Numbered from the stretch's first letter, positions 8,443 to 17,480 are shown. The stretch is DNA of 64,000 nt from Verrucomicrobiaceae bacterium (GCA_019694165.1 JAIBCL010000003.1:248001-312000), one strand, 5' to 3'. The notes: a model not told the origin generated them from the letters alone. Translations and numbers: made by a program.

Positions 8443-10386
8443 TCAGCGACCCATCGTCATTCCTGCCCGGAAGTTCCCCACGGCTTCACTTGTGCGCAGC
8501 GCACGGCCATACACGCGCAGCGACTTCACGCCTGCGCCGAGTTGCATCTCTGCCGCGCCATTCGGCGTGCGCAACGTGGGGCTGTAGCGACCCCAGCCGA
8601 ACTGACGCTCTTCGCCGCCATCGCAGAGGATGCCGTTGATGACGAAGGTGATGATCTTCGGTCCGCCATCGACGGTGATGACGACATGCTGCGGCTTGCC
8701 GGTCGCGAGCTTGCCTTGATCGCTGTCCCATGACGCCTCCTGGCGGCCATCGTTCATCGTGAAGTGAAGTGCACCGTTGTCGGCAACGCTGAGCGTGATG
8801 CCTTTGCGATTCGCATCGCGACTGTCGAGGAGCACCTGGCCGGGCTTGAGAGAATCGAGTTGCAACCACGCATCGAAGCTGAAGCCGGTGCGCGTGTCTC
8901 GTGCGCCGTAGTCAGCGCGCTTGGTGTCACGGAAGTTGAGGCCCGGCAGTCTCGCCATCCTGACCTTTGACGCCCCGCCCTGGACCTCCATGACCATGCC
9001 CTCCTTTGCCTCCGTGCGGTTGTCCCATTGGTTGAACAAACCATCGACCAACGGCTGCGCGATCTCATGCAGACGCGCGGCGTTCTTTTGCGTCTCGGTG
9101 ATGTAAAACTTGCCGTCTTCCTCGACGAGATCGGGATAGCTCATGCGGATGTAAGGATCGTCGTCGTAGAGCGCGATCTCGGGCTGCGACCACTCGATGC
9201 GTTTGCCCTCGGGCGTATCGACTTCGCGTCCGGCCATGAGCCACGCGGGATTGCGATCATCATACGGACTGCCCGCCGCACCGACGATCGCCGCAGGCAT
9301 CCCGCCCGCCTTGTCCGCCGTCATGCGACCGATGAACGAACCGCCATGATTGTGGAACCAGTAGAGGAATTTCCCGTTCGAGCAGTTCCACGCGAAGTTC
9401 GCCGCGCGCGGATGCTTCACATGTGCTCCACCGGGCGTGTAGGTCATGTAAGCCGGTGCAGTCCACTTGTGACCGCCATCCCTGCTGTAAGCGACCACCG
9501 GCCAGCCGTCGATGGTGCGATACACGCAGAAGAGCGAGCCATCGCTGAGCTTCGACACGCTCTGTTCCTCCGCCACACGGCCACCGCCCGCAGGCGTGCG
9601 CAGGCCGATGTCGCCATCCGGCAAGGTCTCGAAGGTGATCTTCGCCGGATCACGCTCGGTGAGGATGTTCGTGCTCTTCAGGAACGCGCCTTCGGATTGC
9701 GAGAAGAAACCCTCGCCCATCGCGCCCACCTTGTGCAGCACCATGATCGCGGCATTACCGAGGATCAGCGGACGACCCACATTCCAGAAGAAGCGCAGCT
9801 TGCCGCCATAGATGTTGCTACGGTCGCACTCGAACTCGCGCACGGGAATCTCGTGCCGCTGCGCAGACCAGGTCCGTCCGTGATCATCGCTGTATTTGAA
9901 GACGTAGTGCCCCAGCGAATCGACGCGCGTATAGACGCCTTTGTCCTCACGCTTCACCTCGCGCACGTTGTCCGTGTTGTGATTGTAGAACGCATAGATG
10001 CGGCCATACGGCGTCTTCAAAAGCACGACGTAACTCGCCTCCGGTCCATCCGCCGGCTCGATGTCCACCTGCTTCCCCCAGGTGCGACCACGATCCGTGC
10101 TGCGCATGGAAACAATGTGCTGCCCGCCCGCGCCTTCGTGTCCCGAGCCCGTCGTAATCGCGCACAACCACGCGCCATCATCCGTCTTCACGATGTAAGG
10201 CTGGTCCGCGTAACCCTCGCTCGGGATGTTGAAGCCAGTCGTGATGTTTCGGGAGTCGATGCCAGCGGGGAGCACGGGCTTCTTGGCTGGAGCTTTGGCT
10301 TTTGCCTTCGGCGCGGGGGCTTGAGCGTGCGCCAGCGTGCTCGCACCGAGCAGCGTGATCAGAAGGAAGCATGACAGCGTGTTCAT
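8443..10386 (-). CDS. Secreted sialidase-fold (BNR) protein with C-terminal LamG-like domain
   Basis: 647 residues with signal peptide MNTLSCFLLITLLGASTLAHAQ followed by an Ala/Lys/Pro linker. A propeller spans about 45-450 with Asp boxes SMRSTDRGRTWG, YSDDHGRTWS and YSRDGGHKWT. The last ~180 residues (GFSFDAWLQLDSLKPGQVLL, TLRTPNGAAEMQLGAGVKSL) look like a concanavalin/LamG jelly-roll that could bind carbohydrate. The combination suggests a glycan-active enzyme with its own binding module. It follows the aldolase gene by 18 bp. The activity cannot be read from sequence. Confidence 0.8.
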   Translation of the reverse strand: MNTLSCFLLITLLGASTLAHAQAPAPKAKAKAPAKKPVLPAGIDSRNITTGFNIPSEGYADQPYIVKTDDGAWLCAITTGSGHEGAGGQHIVSMRSTDRGRTWGKQVDIEPADGPEASYVVLLKTPYGRIYAFYNHNTDNVREVKREDKGVYTRVDSLGHYVFKYSDDHGRTWSAQRHEIPVREFECDRSNIYGGKLRFFWNVGRPLILGNAAIMVLHKVGAMGEGFFSQSEGAFLKSTNILTERDPAKITFETLPDGDIGLRTPAGGGRVAEEQSVSKLSDGSLFCVYRTIDGWPVVAYSRDGGHKWTAPAYMTYTPGGAHVKHPRAANFAWNCSNGKFLYWFHNHGGSFIGRMTADKAGGMPAAIVGAAGSPYDDRNPAWLMAGREVDTPEGKRIEWSQPEIALYDDDPYIRMSYPDLVEEDGKFYITETQKNAARLHEIAQPLVDGLFNQWDNRTEAKEGMVMEVQGGASKVRMARLPGLNFRDTKRADYGARDTRTGFSFDAWLQLDSLKPGQVLLDSRDANRKGITLSVADNGALHFTMNDGRQEASWDSDQGKLATGKPQHVVITVDGGPKIITFVINGILCDGGEERQFGWGRYSPTLRTPNGAAEMQLGAGVKSLRVYGRALRTSEAVGNFRAGMTMGR

Positions 10387-10404
10387 GGCGTTGAGCTGGT
10401 GGGG

Positions 10405-11112
10405 TTACATGATCTTGAACTTGCGGAAGGCATCGCGTGCGCTCATGCCTTTCTCCAATGCTTGGCGGACGAGCTTCTCTCCTCGCGCCTTTTCGAGCGC
10501 TTTCGCGAAGACTTCGCGCTCCGCCTTGCGCGGCACCACGCACACGCCGTCGAGATCCCCGAAGATGATGTCGCCCGGCTCGGCGCGCACATTGCCGATT
10601 TGGAGAGAGCATCGGAAGTCGATCACCTTCCCGCGCGGCGCTTGATCTTGGGCATAGCGACCATGCGAGAAGCAGGGAAAGCCCATTTCGAGAATGCCGC
10701 GCGTGTCGCGCGACCAGCCGTCCATCACCGCGCCCACGGCACCGAGCTTCTGCGCGCGCAGGCTCATCAGCTCGCCCCAGAGCGCATACTCAGGCGAGGC
10801 GCCGGCGCAGAGGTAAACCTCGTTGCGCTTCAGATCATCCAGCGCGTGCAGCATCAGGCCAAACGGCTGCGCCATCACTGGATTCTTCCCGCTTGGTTCG
10901 CCGTCAGCGACCATGTCCGCTTCCAGCACCGGCATCGCACGACCGATCACGACCATGTCATCGCGCAACGGCTGGATCTTCGGCGGGAGGAATTGCCTCT
11001 GAAAACCCAGCTGGTCCATGATGTCGCCCACGACCGCAGTGAAGAGTTCGCGCCGGGCAAGCGCGAAGAGTTCGTCATCATCACGCCACAGTTTGGCAGT
11101 CTTCGTCTTCAT
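10405..11112 (-). CDS. RraA-family protein, probable HMG/2-keto-acid aldolase
   Basis: 235 residues of the RraA/dimethylmenaquinone-methyltransferase-like fold. It has the segment GELMSLRAQKLGAVGAVMDG followed by WSRDTRGI (the DGxxRD metal/substrate motif) and PGDIIFGDLDGVCVVP. Family members with these residues are class II aldolases cleaving 4-hydroxy-2-keto acids to pyruvate. Its start overlaps the stop of the dehydratase gene by ATGA. This strongly suggests that it cleaves the 2-keto-3-deoxy acid made by that enzyme. RNase E inhibition is unlikely here. Confidence 0.82.
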   Translation of the reverse strand: MKTKTAKLWRDDDELFALARRELFTAVVGDIMDQLGFQRQFLPPKIQPLRDDMVVIGRAMPVLEADMVADGEPSGKNPVMAQPFGLMLHALDDLKRNEVYLCAGASPEYALWGELMSLRAQKLGAVGAVMDGWSRDTRGILEMGFPCFSHGRYAQDQAPRGKVIDFRCSLQIGNVRAEPGDIIFGDLDGVCVVPRKAEREVFAKALEKARGEKLVRQALEKGMSARDAFRKFKIM

Positions 11113-12275
11113 ACGTAATAGTTGCGGCCCTCTGGTTGAGTTTGGAAACCCGGATGCGCACGCAGCACATCTTCATTCACATCGAAGCCCAGGCCTGGAC
11201 GATCCGGCAGCTCGAAGTGGCCGTTCACAATCGGCAGCGGATGCGACAGGCATTCATCGCGCCACGGCACATCCTTGAGCATGAACTCCTGACGGAAGAA
11301 GTTCGGGATCGTGGCCATCGTGTGCGCGGACGCGATGGTGGAGAAGGGGCCGTTCGGATTGTGCGGAGCGAATGGCACGTTGTAGGTCTCGGCCATGTTC
11401 GCCATCTTCCGCATCTCGCTGATGCCGCCGCAGCGCGTGATGTCCGGCATCACGAAGTCCGCCGCCTGCTGCTCCAGCACCGTGCGCAGCATGAAGCGGC
11501 TGTGCAGGCGCTCGCCCACGCACACGGGCAGCGGGATCCGTTTGCGGATGTCGGCGATGCTCTGCGGGAACTCCGGCAGGCACGGCTCCTCATACCACAT
11601 GCAGTTGAACTTCAAATCGGCGAGCCGGTGCGCCATCTCCACCGCCGTCGGGCCATTGAGAAACGCATGTGTCTCGATGGCAATCGCCACATCGCGCCCC
11701 ACCGCCTCGGCTACAGCGGCCACGACATCCACCGCGCGCTGCTTTTGCGCCTCGGTGAGCGAGCCGTTCGCGCTGAGGTCGTCACCATACCAGTAACTCG
11801 TGTGAGCGAACGGATCGAACTTCAGCGCGGTGAATCCTTTCGCCACCGTTTCGCGCGCCTGCCGCGCGTAATCCTCCGGCGTGTGGCCGCCTTCGATGAA
11901 CCAGTAGTTCGCGTAGAGCTGGATCTTCTTCCGATACGCGCCGCCGAGCAACTCATACACCGGCGCGCCGAGCGCCTTGCCCTTGATGTCCCACAGCGCG
12001 ATGTCCACCGCACTTATCGCCGAGAGCAACGGCCCCGCCTGACCGAGCCAGTTCATGTCGCGATAAATCTTTGTCCACAGGAAGTCGATCTGCCGCGCGT
12101 CCTTGCCGAGAATGAAATGGCCGACATGCCTGCACGCGGCTTCGACGAGCGGCGAGCCCGGCCAGTTCGTGGCCTCTCCCCAGCCGTGAATGCCGGCGTC
12201 GGTCTCGATCTTCATCAGGGTCCAATTGTATTTGATGCCCTCGACGAGGTAGGTGGTGGTGCGTGTGATTTTCAT
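11109..12275 (-). CDS. Enolase-superfamily sugar-acid dehydratase (galactonate-dehydratase-like)
   Basis: 388 residues; the start MKITRTTTYLVEG at 12275 is preferred to an ATG 30 bp upstream. Mandelate racemase/muconate lactonizing layout: capping domain, then a barrel with FTALKFDPF, metal-ligand strands AIAIETHAFLNG, WYEEP and VGERLHSR, and catalytic His in FAPHNPNGP. The His in ETH and the His in PHNP fit the GalD (D-galactonate dehydratase) subgroup. Such enzymes turn an aldonate into a 2-keto-3-deoxy acid. It is coupled to the RraA aldolase and to an MFS sugar-acid transporter, giving a short oxidative route. The exact acid is unknown. Confidence 0.85.
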   Translation of the reverse strand: MKITRTTTYLVEGIKYNWTLMKIETDAGIHGWGEATNWPGSPLVEAACRHVGHFILGKDARQIDFLWTKIYRDMNWLGQAGPLLSAISAVDIALWDIKGKALGAPVYELLGGAYRKKIQLYANYWFIEGGHTPEDYARQARETVAKGFTALKFDPFAHTSYWYGDDLSANGSLTEAQKQRAVDVVAAVAEAVGRDVAIAIETHAFLNGPTAVEMAHRLADLKFNCMWYEEPCLPEFPQSIADIRKRIPLPVCVGERLHSRFMLRTVLEQQAADFVMPDITRCGGISEMRKMANMAETYNVPFAPHNPNGPFSTIASAHTMATIPNFFRQEFMLKDVPWRDECLSHPLPIVNGHFELPDRPGLGFDVNEDVLRAHPGFQTQPEGRNYYV

Positions 12276-12301
12276 GGGTTGGGTTGCGGGGAGTGTCGGT
12301 T

Positions 12302-14557
12302 TCACAGTTTTGAGGTCTCCAGCTTGCCAAACATGATGCGATCAGTGCTGCCGCCGGAGCCTTGGGTGACGGTGAACCATATCGAGCCCTCATGTTGGCG
12401 GAAGGTTGGATACTGGAACGAGTTCGGGGACTCGAAGCGGTATTTGCGCTCCCAGTTCACGCCGTCGCGAGACACTTCGATGTTGAAGATGTAGCGCCCG
12501 ACTCCGTGTCCGTTGGTGATGCGCGTGGCTTCCTGCCAGCCGAGGTAATAGAGGCCGTTGAACTTGTCGAAGGTGGGCTTGGAGTTGCTGCCTTTGCTGA
12601 CAAAGGGTCGAGGCTCGCCTTGCGCCCAGGTCTTGCCGTCCTTGCTCGTCGTGAAGACGTAGTTGCGGTCGCCGCTCTCGGTGCGGCAGATGGCCATCCA
12701 GGTGCCATCAGGCAGGCGATTGACGGACGACTCGGTGAGCCTGCGCTCGGCGGGTTCGTTGTAGTGGCCGATGACTTCGATGGTGTCGCGTGACTCGTTC
12801 AGCATCGCGAGCGCGTTCTGCGCACCGGGGAAGTTGTTGATCGCGAGATAGGTCTTGCCGTCGATGACCTTGAACGCATCGAGCAGGTAGAGACCGAAGG
12901 CCTTGGCGGGTTGCTTGAAGCCGTGCTTGGCAGCATCCGCGTGGAAATACTGCGGCTGCATGTCGAAGGTGCCGTCGCTGGTCTTGAGCTTCACGCGATG
13001 GATGTCCGGCGCGAAGGTGAGCGAGCCGATGTCGAAGTCGCGATACCACGTCTGCGACTGGCTCTTGCCGCTCTGGTCCTCGCACGCAAAGAAGCAACGC
13101 AGCGTGGTGTCGTTCAGCTTGATGATGCGCGGGACAAAGCAGGCACCCACTGGCAGCGTTTCATTGCCAAAACCCTGTGCGGACTTCGCCATCGGCACGA
13201 CTCGGTCCACGTTCATCGTCTTCACATTCACAATCGTCAGCACGCAATACTGGGCAGTCCCCGCGCCGTGACCCGGCTTGATGTCATTGTCGTGCTCGAC
13301 GATGAAAGCGCGCTCGCCAACCAAGACGAGGTCCGCATCGTGCGCACCCTTCACCTGCGGTGCGCTGACTTTGATGAGTTTGGAGAGGATTTCATCGCCC
13401 GCGCGTTTCGGGTTCCAGCCGGGCGGGAGCAATGCTGGCTTGTCGAGCTTGTTGATGACTTGCTTCAGGGACACCGCCCGCGAGACATCCTTGCCTGTGG
13501 CCACGTCTTCCTCGCGGAACTTCGCCAACAAGATCTCGCCTGCGCCATTGCGGTCGCGGTCATAAGTGATCCAGATGACGCAGTCCTTGTCCTGCACGCC
13601 GTCGGGGTAAGAGACGCCGCCGCGTTCATCGAGCAGCAGGCCATCATTCCATGTCGCACCATCGTCGCTCGAAAGCTGCGCCGTGAGATGACTGCGGCCT
13701 TTGAAGTTGTGATGGTTCACGAGAAGGAGATTACCGGAGGCGAGTCGGCGGATGAAAAAGCGCGAGCCGGGGCTCTTGATCGTGCTCGCCATGCCTTCGC
13801 TCCAAGTGCGTCCTTTGTCAGTGGAGTGGCTTTGCCAGAGCACCCCGCTGTCGGTGCGAATGAGCATCCAGAGGCGGCCATCCTTGAGTTCGATAATCAT
13901 GTTCTCCAGCGCCCACGGCCGTGATTTGACCGCGCCGTGAAGCTTCCATGTCCGACCTTCATCGGTGGAGATGCCCACGCCGTGGAGGGTGGGTGTCTGT
14001 TGGTCGTTGTAGCCTGTGCTCCACGCACGGACGGGTTTCTCCGCCAGCGTCACTGGCATGAGCCACTCACCTGTGGACAGCACGGTGACCTTGTTCATGC
14101 GGAAGGCGAAGGGCACATCATACCCGAGACGAAACTCTGCGCCCCACACCGGTGGCGAAGCATCGGGATCATCGCAGATGCGAGCCCACACGTCGTGCTT
14201 CGCGGTTTCCTTGTTGCCGCGATTGAAGATATACCAAAGCCGTCCCTTCGGATCGATCCAGAGGGTGGGATCAAAGCAGCGAGTGCCGTCGCTCATCGGC
14301 AATGCCATCGCCTCAGGCGCGCTGAAGGTTTTTCCGCCGTCATCACTGCGTGAAAGCACGACAGTGTTGTCCGGCGATGGCTCCTTTGGTCCGCCGGTGA
14401 ACCAAGAAGCAAACAGGCGGCCCTTCGCTGTCCATTCGAGTCCGGGAATACCCTGCCAGGTGCGCTTGGTCAGATCGATGGTGATGGGTTCAGCGGCGTG
14501 CAGAGCTGCCAGCGGCGCGAGCAGGAGAGCTAGGCGGAGGATAAGGGTGCTTTTCAT
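12302..14557 (-). CDS. Secreted large sialidase-like protein with two propeller regions
   Basis: 751 residues from MKSTLILRLALLLAPLAALHAAEP (signal peptide); an in-frame ATG 75 bp upstream is ignored. Asp boxes in the N-terminal half are SDDGGKTFSA, STDEGRTWKL, STDKGRTWSE and SSDDGATWND. Another set in the C-terminal half includes TSKDGKTWAQ and SRDGVNWER. The chain is about twice the usual single-propeller length and appears to hold two propellers split near residue 390. It lies 22 bp after the dehydrogenase and 26 bp before the dehydratase, inside the operon. The glycosidic substrate is unknown. Confidence 0.8.
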   Translation of the reverse strand: MKSTLILRLALLLAPLAALHAAEPITIDLTKRTWQGIPGLEWTAKGRLFASWFTGGPKEPSPDNTVVLSRSDDGGKTFSAPEAMALPMSDGTRCFDPTLWIDPKGRLWYIFNRGNKETAKHDVWARICDDPDASPPVWGAEFRLGYDVPFAFRMNKVTVLSTGEWLMPVTLAEKPVRAWSTGYNDQQTPTLHGVGISTDEGRTWKLHGAVKSRPWALENMIIELKDGRLWMLIRTDSGVLWQSHSTDKGRTWSEGMASTIKSPGSRFFIRRLASGNLLLVNHHNFKGRSHLTAQLSSDDGATWNDGLLLDERGGVSYPDGVQDKDCVIWITYDRDRNGAGEILLAKFREEDVATGKDVSRAVSLKQVINKLDKPALLPPGWNPKRAGDEILSKLIKVSAPQVKGAHDADLVLVGERAFIVEHDNDIKPGHGAGTAQYCVLTIVNVKTMNVDRVVPMAKSAQGFGNETLPVGACFVPRIIKLNDTTLRCFFACEDQSGKSQSQTWYRDFDIGSLTFAPDIHRVKLKTSDGTFDMQPQYFHADAAKHGFKQPAKAFGLYLLDAFKVIDGKTYLAINNFPGAQNALAMLNESRDTIEVIGHYNEPAERRLTESSVNRLPDGTWMAICRTESGDRNYVFTTSKDGKTWAQGEPRPFVSKGSNSKPTFDKFNGLYYLGWQEATRITNGHGVGRYIFNIEVSRDGVNWERKYRFESPNSFQYPTFRQHEGSIWFTVTQGSGGSTDRIMFGKLETSKL

Positions 14558-14579
14558 GTTTGGTGTGAGATGGGTTTGT

Positions 14580-15614
14580 TTATGCCTGCGCCACGACGTT
14601 TTGCAGCGCGCGCCCTTCCGCCAGCGCATCAAGGTTTGCCGCCATCTTGGTCCAACGGCGCTCGACCATGGCGTGCGTCCAGGCGCAGAGGTGCGGCGTC
14701 ATGACGATGTTCTCCAGTTCATGAAACGGAGCCGTCGATGGCAGCATCACGTCGAAGCCGCTGGCGGGATAGCGATACCAGACATCGAGTGCCGCGCCGG
14801 CGATGCGCCTGGATTTCAAAGCCTCGTAAAGCGCCTGCTCGTCCGCCACTTCGGCGCGCGCCACATTCACGAGCTGTGCCGTCGGCTTCATCCACGACAG
14901 GCGCTCGGCATTCAGCAAACCGCGCGTGCTTTCGGTGAGCGGGCAGCACACGACGACGTGATCGCTGGTCTCCAGCAACTCGCGCAAGCGCTCCGGTCCG
15001 CCAATCCATTCGAGCAGCGGATCACCTTCATGCGTCGCGCGCGAACGCACCGCGCGCAGCTTCATGCCAAACGCGTGCGCACGCACGGCGATCTCACGCC
15101 CAATGGTGCCGTAGCCGATCAAGCCCAGCGTGCTGCCGCACAACTCATCGTGCGGAATGCCATCACGACGACCCGTTCCTTCCCACGAGCCCTGACGAAA
15201 CGCGCGATCCCGCCGCACCATGCCCGTTGTCAGCGCCACGAGCGCGCCCATCGTGTATTCGGCGATCGGAGTCGCGTGCTCATACACATTGCACAGCGCG
15301 CAGCCCTTCGGCAGAGCCTTCGCATCATACGCGTCCACGCCCGCGCCCGGCGCTTGGATCATCCGCAGCGTCGTCGTCGCATCCTTCCACTCCGCTTTCC
15401 AGCCGAGCGAGATCATCGCCGTGGCTTTCGACAAAGCCTCGCGCAACGCCGCGATGTCGCCTTCATCCGGCAGCGTGATGATCTGCCAGCCGTTGCGAAG
15501 CAGGCGGCGCAGGCGCGGTTCGTTGTCGCAAGCGGTGCGACCATAGAGGATCAATGACCGAGTGCTGTAACTGGAGTTCATGAGCGCGATGCGATGCGTG
15601 AACGGTGTGTGCAT
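14580..15614 (-). CDS. D-isomer-specific 2-hydroxyacid dehydrogenase (NAD-binding)
   Basis: 344 residues from 15614, where ATG overlaps the TGA of the isomerase gene (TGATG); MNSSYSTRSL at 15581 is an alternative start. The Rossmann motif is GLIGYGTIGREIA, the catalytic Arg lies in VNVARAEV, and the late His lies in MTPHLCAW. The order is that of the D-2-hydroxyacid dehydrogenase family (phosphoglycerate, glyoxylate and hydroxypyruvate reductases). In this locus it could reduce or oxidise a 2-keto/2-hydroxy acid from sugar-acid breakdown. The stop is 22 bp before the sialidase-like gene. Confidence 0.85.
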   Translation of the reverse strand: MHTPFTHRIALMNSSYSTRSLILYGRTACDNEPRLRRLLRNGWQIITLPDEGDIAALREALSKATAMISLGWKAEWKDATTTLRMIQAPGAGVDAYDAKALPKGCALCNVYEHATPIAEYTMGALVALTTGMVRRDRAFRQGSWEGTGRRDGIPHDELCGSTLGLIGYGTIGREIAVRAHAFGMKLRAVRSRATHEGDPLLEWIGGPERLRELLETSDHVVVCCPLTESTRGLLNAERLSWMKPTAQLVNVARAEVADEQALYEALKSRRIAGAALDVWYRYPASGFDVMLPSTAPFHELENIVMTPHLCAWTHAMVERRWTKMAANLDALAEGRALQNVVAQA

Positions 15615-16321
15615 CAGGCCTTCGGGTATTCCTGGCAGAGATAGAAGTCGCGAGGCTCGTCCTCGATGATCTCGGGGAAACGGATCGCCCACGAATCAAA
15701 GAAGACGTTGTCATTCCAGTCGTCGCACACGCTGGAGATCTCGCTGCTGAGCGAGTAGCGCCCGCCTTCAAACTCCCAACCCGTGCCTTCCTCGGCCCAG
15801 AATTGATGGATCGTTCCCGGCGGAATCGTGAGGCTCTCCCCAGGCGTCAGGCGCACGATCTCGCGCGGGCCGAGCATGCGCGTGCAGGCATTCACCTGAA
15901 TGGGGAAGCGCTCATCCGACCAGCCGCCCTTCGGCGTGGCCTTGGTGAGTTGCACGAGGATGTTGCCGCCGTGACGGCAGATGATGTCTTCGCGCTTGGC
16001 ACGATGATAGTGGGCCGGTGCGCGCTGATTGTCCGGATCAATGAGCAGCTTCTCGGCATACGCCTTCGGGTAACGCGGATCATTGGAGCGGCCATTGCGC
16101 AGCGTGAAGAGCACGCGTCCGATTTCCTCGAACCGGCCGCTGCCGAAATCGGTGACATCCCAACCGAGCATGCAATCACGCACTTCATCGTGCGCGGAGC
16201 CCGCCTTGTTCCACTGATCGAGACTCCAGCGCGCATAGGGCGGCAGCGCGAAGTTGAAATGCTCCGCCACATGGATGGCAATGCGGAGGCTGCGGTTAAT
16301 CGTGGAGCGAGTGAGTGGCAT
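15614..16321 (-). CDS. D-lyxose ketol-isomerase-like cupin
   Basis: 235 residues. It matches the D-lyxose isomerase cupin family: MPLTRSTINRSL start, AHYHRAKREDIICRHGG with the His/His/Glu metal ligands, and PPGTIHQFW with the final His. Characterised members interconvert D-lyxose with D-xylulose and D-mannose with D-fructose using Mn2+. As the first gene of the minus-strand run, directly facing the LacI regulator, it defines the operon's 5' end. It suggests that an aldose such as lyxose or mannose is released by the locus. Confidence 0.85.
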   Translation of the reverse strand: MPLTRSTINRSLRIAIHVAEHFNFALPPYARWSLDQWNKAGSAHDEVRDCMLGWDVTDFGSGRFEEIGRVLFTLRNGRSNDPRYPKAYAEKLLIDPDNQRAPAHYHRAKREDIICRHGGNILVQLTKATPKGGWSDERFPIQVNACTRMLGPREIVRLTPGESLTIPPGTIHQFWAEEGTGWEFEGGRYSLSSEISSVCDDWNDNVFFDSWAIRFPEIIEDEPRDFYLCQEYPKA

Positions 16322-16361
16322 GGTGAGCGAAGTCGGGGTTCATTGAAAATGATTTTTGATA

Positions 16362-16390
16362 ATAAAACGGAATTCCTGGCTCGCTCTCAA
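16362..16390 (-). promoter_or_regulatory. Candidate promoter of the minus-strand catabolic operon
   Basis: Reading the minus strand, TTGAGA (16390-16385) is followed after 17 bp by TTTTAT (16367-16362); TATTAT (16364-16359) is an alternative at 20-bp spacing. It lies about 40 bp before the isomerase start, in the only AT-rich stretch of the divergent region. This is pattern matching to a sigma-70 consensus and is tentative. Confidence 0.35.
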
Positions 16391-16398
16391 TGGCGGTC

Positions 16399-16417
16399 GC
16401 GTGTTATTGTAACACGC
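16399..16417. promoter_or_regulatory. Perfect palindrome, candidate LacI-type operator
   Basis: GCGTGTTA (16399-16406), centre TTG, TAACACGC (16410-16417): two perfect 8-bp arms. It ends 4 bp before the ATG of the LacI-family regulator and lies in the divergent promoter region. Binding there would block the regulator's own translation-start region and could affect the divergent operon. LacI-family sites usually have an even, CG-type centre; the 3-bp centre is slightly atypical. Confidence 0.65.
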
Positions 16418-16421
16418 CATC

Positions 16422-17480
16422 ATGCCTGAGAAGCCTTCTGCCAACCTTCGCGCCATCGCCACAATGGCGGACGTGTCGCCCATGACCGTCTCCCGTGTGT
16501 TGAGAAACTCGCCGCGCGTCACCACCGAGACGCGCGAACGCGTGCTCGCTGCGACGGCGAAACTCGATTACCAGCCCGACCCGCATCTCAGCCGCATGAT
16601 GCATCTCGTGCGCGGACGAAAGGCGAAGGCCGAGCGCGGGGTCATCGCCCTCATCCGCGAGCATGTGCCACGCGATGTGCTTCACGATCCCGCTTATCAA
16701 TACGTGGACTTTACCGACATCGAGCGTCGCGCCGCGCAGCACGGCTATCGCGCGGAGGAGTTTTGGCTCGGTCGCAACAACCTCACTGCCAGACGCCTCA
16801 CCAGCATCCTGCAAGCACGCGGCATCGAAGGCATCATCGTATCGCCACAATCATCGAAGCTGCTCTGCGCCGGCATTGATTACTCATGCTTCGCCTCCGT
16901 AGCCATCGCCCGCGGCCTGCCCGATCCACCGCTGCATCGCGCCATGGCCGATATGATGCTCGGCATCCAGACCGCCACCGTTGAACTCACGAGACGCGGC
17001 TACCGGCGCATCGGCCTCGCCATCACGCGCTGGATCGACGACCGATCCCACAACTTCTACAGCGGCGCGATGCTGCATTTTCAGCAAAGCCTGCCGCCAC
17101 GCCAGCGCGTGCCCCTTCTGCTCTTCCCTCACAACGACATCGCGAGCTGCCGCGATATCTTCACTGCTTGGATGAAAAAGCACCGCCCCGACGCGCTCAT
17201 CTCCTTCGACACGCATGTGCCCGGCTGGCTGAAGCAACTCCGCCTCCGTTTCCCCGAAGACATCGGCTTCGTCGCCCACGACTGGAATCCAAAAAGCCAC
17301 GGCCTCGCAGGCATCAGCCACCGCCGCGACCAAACCGCCGCCGCAGCCGTCGATCTCCTCGCCACCCAGCTCCTCCATAACGAACGCGGCATCCCCGCAG
17401 TGCCCCGCCAGATCATGATTACACCGGAGTGGGTGGAGGGAGCGAGTGTCAGAAAGATCGTGCACTTCGGGGCAAAGTAG
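16422..17480 (+). CDS. LacI-family transcriptional regulator
   Basis: 352 residues. The N-terminal helix-turn-helix reads LRAIATMADVSPMTVSRVLR (about 8-27), close to the LacI signature, followed by the hinge-type NSPRVTTETRERVLAATAKLDYQP. The rest is a periplasmic-binding-protein-like ligand domain (LVEANVP-type motifs are absent, but GYRRIGLAI and DIGFVAHDW are typical). It probably senses a sugar or sugar acid and controls the divergent catabolic operon and itself through the palindrome at 16399-16417. No ribosome-binding site is obvious upstream. Confidence 0.9.
   Translation: MPEKPSANLRAIATMADVSPMTVSRVLRNSPRVTTETRERVLAATAKLDYQPDPHLSRMMHLVRGRKAKAERGVIALIREHVPRDVLHDPAYQYVDFTDIERRAAQHGYRAEEFWLGRNNLTARRLTSILQARGIEGIIVSPQSSKLLCAGIDYSCFASVAIARGLPDPPLHRAMADMMLGIQTATVELTRRGYRRIGLAITRWIDDRSHNFYSGAMLHFQQSLPPRQRVPLLLFPHNDIASCRDIFTAWMKKHRPDALISFDTHVPGWLKQLRLRFPEDIGFVAHDWNPKSHGLAGISHRRDQTAAAAVDLLATQLLHNERGIPAVPRQIMITPEWVEGASVRKIVHFGAK

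Noticed and set aside
10405-11112. RraA as an RNase E inhibitor
   Set aside because: The gene is coupled to a sugar-acid dehydratase and keeps the aldolase DGxxRD motif, so a metabolic role fits better.
5940-14557. Calling the locus a sialic acid utilisation operon
   Set aside because: Asp-box propellers alone do not prove sialidase activity; no sialic acid lyase, epimerase, kinase or transporter is present.
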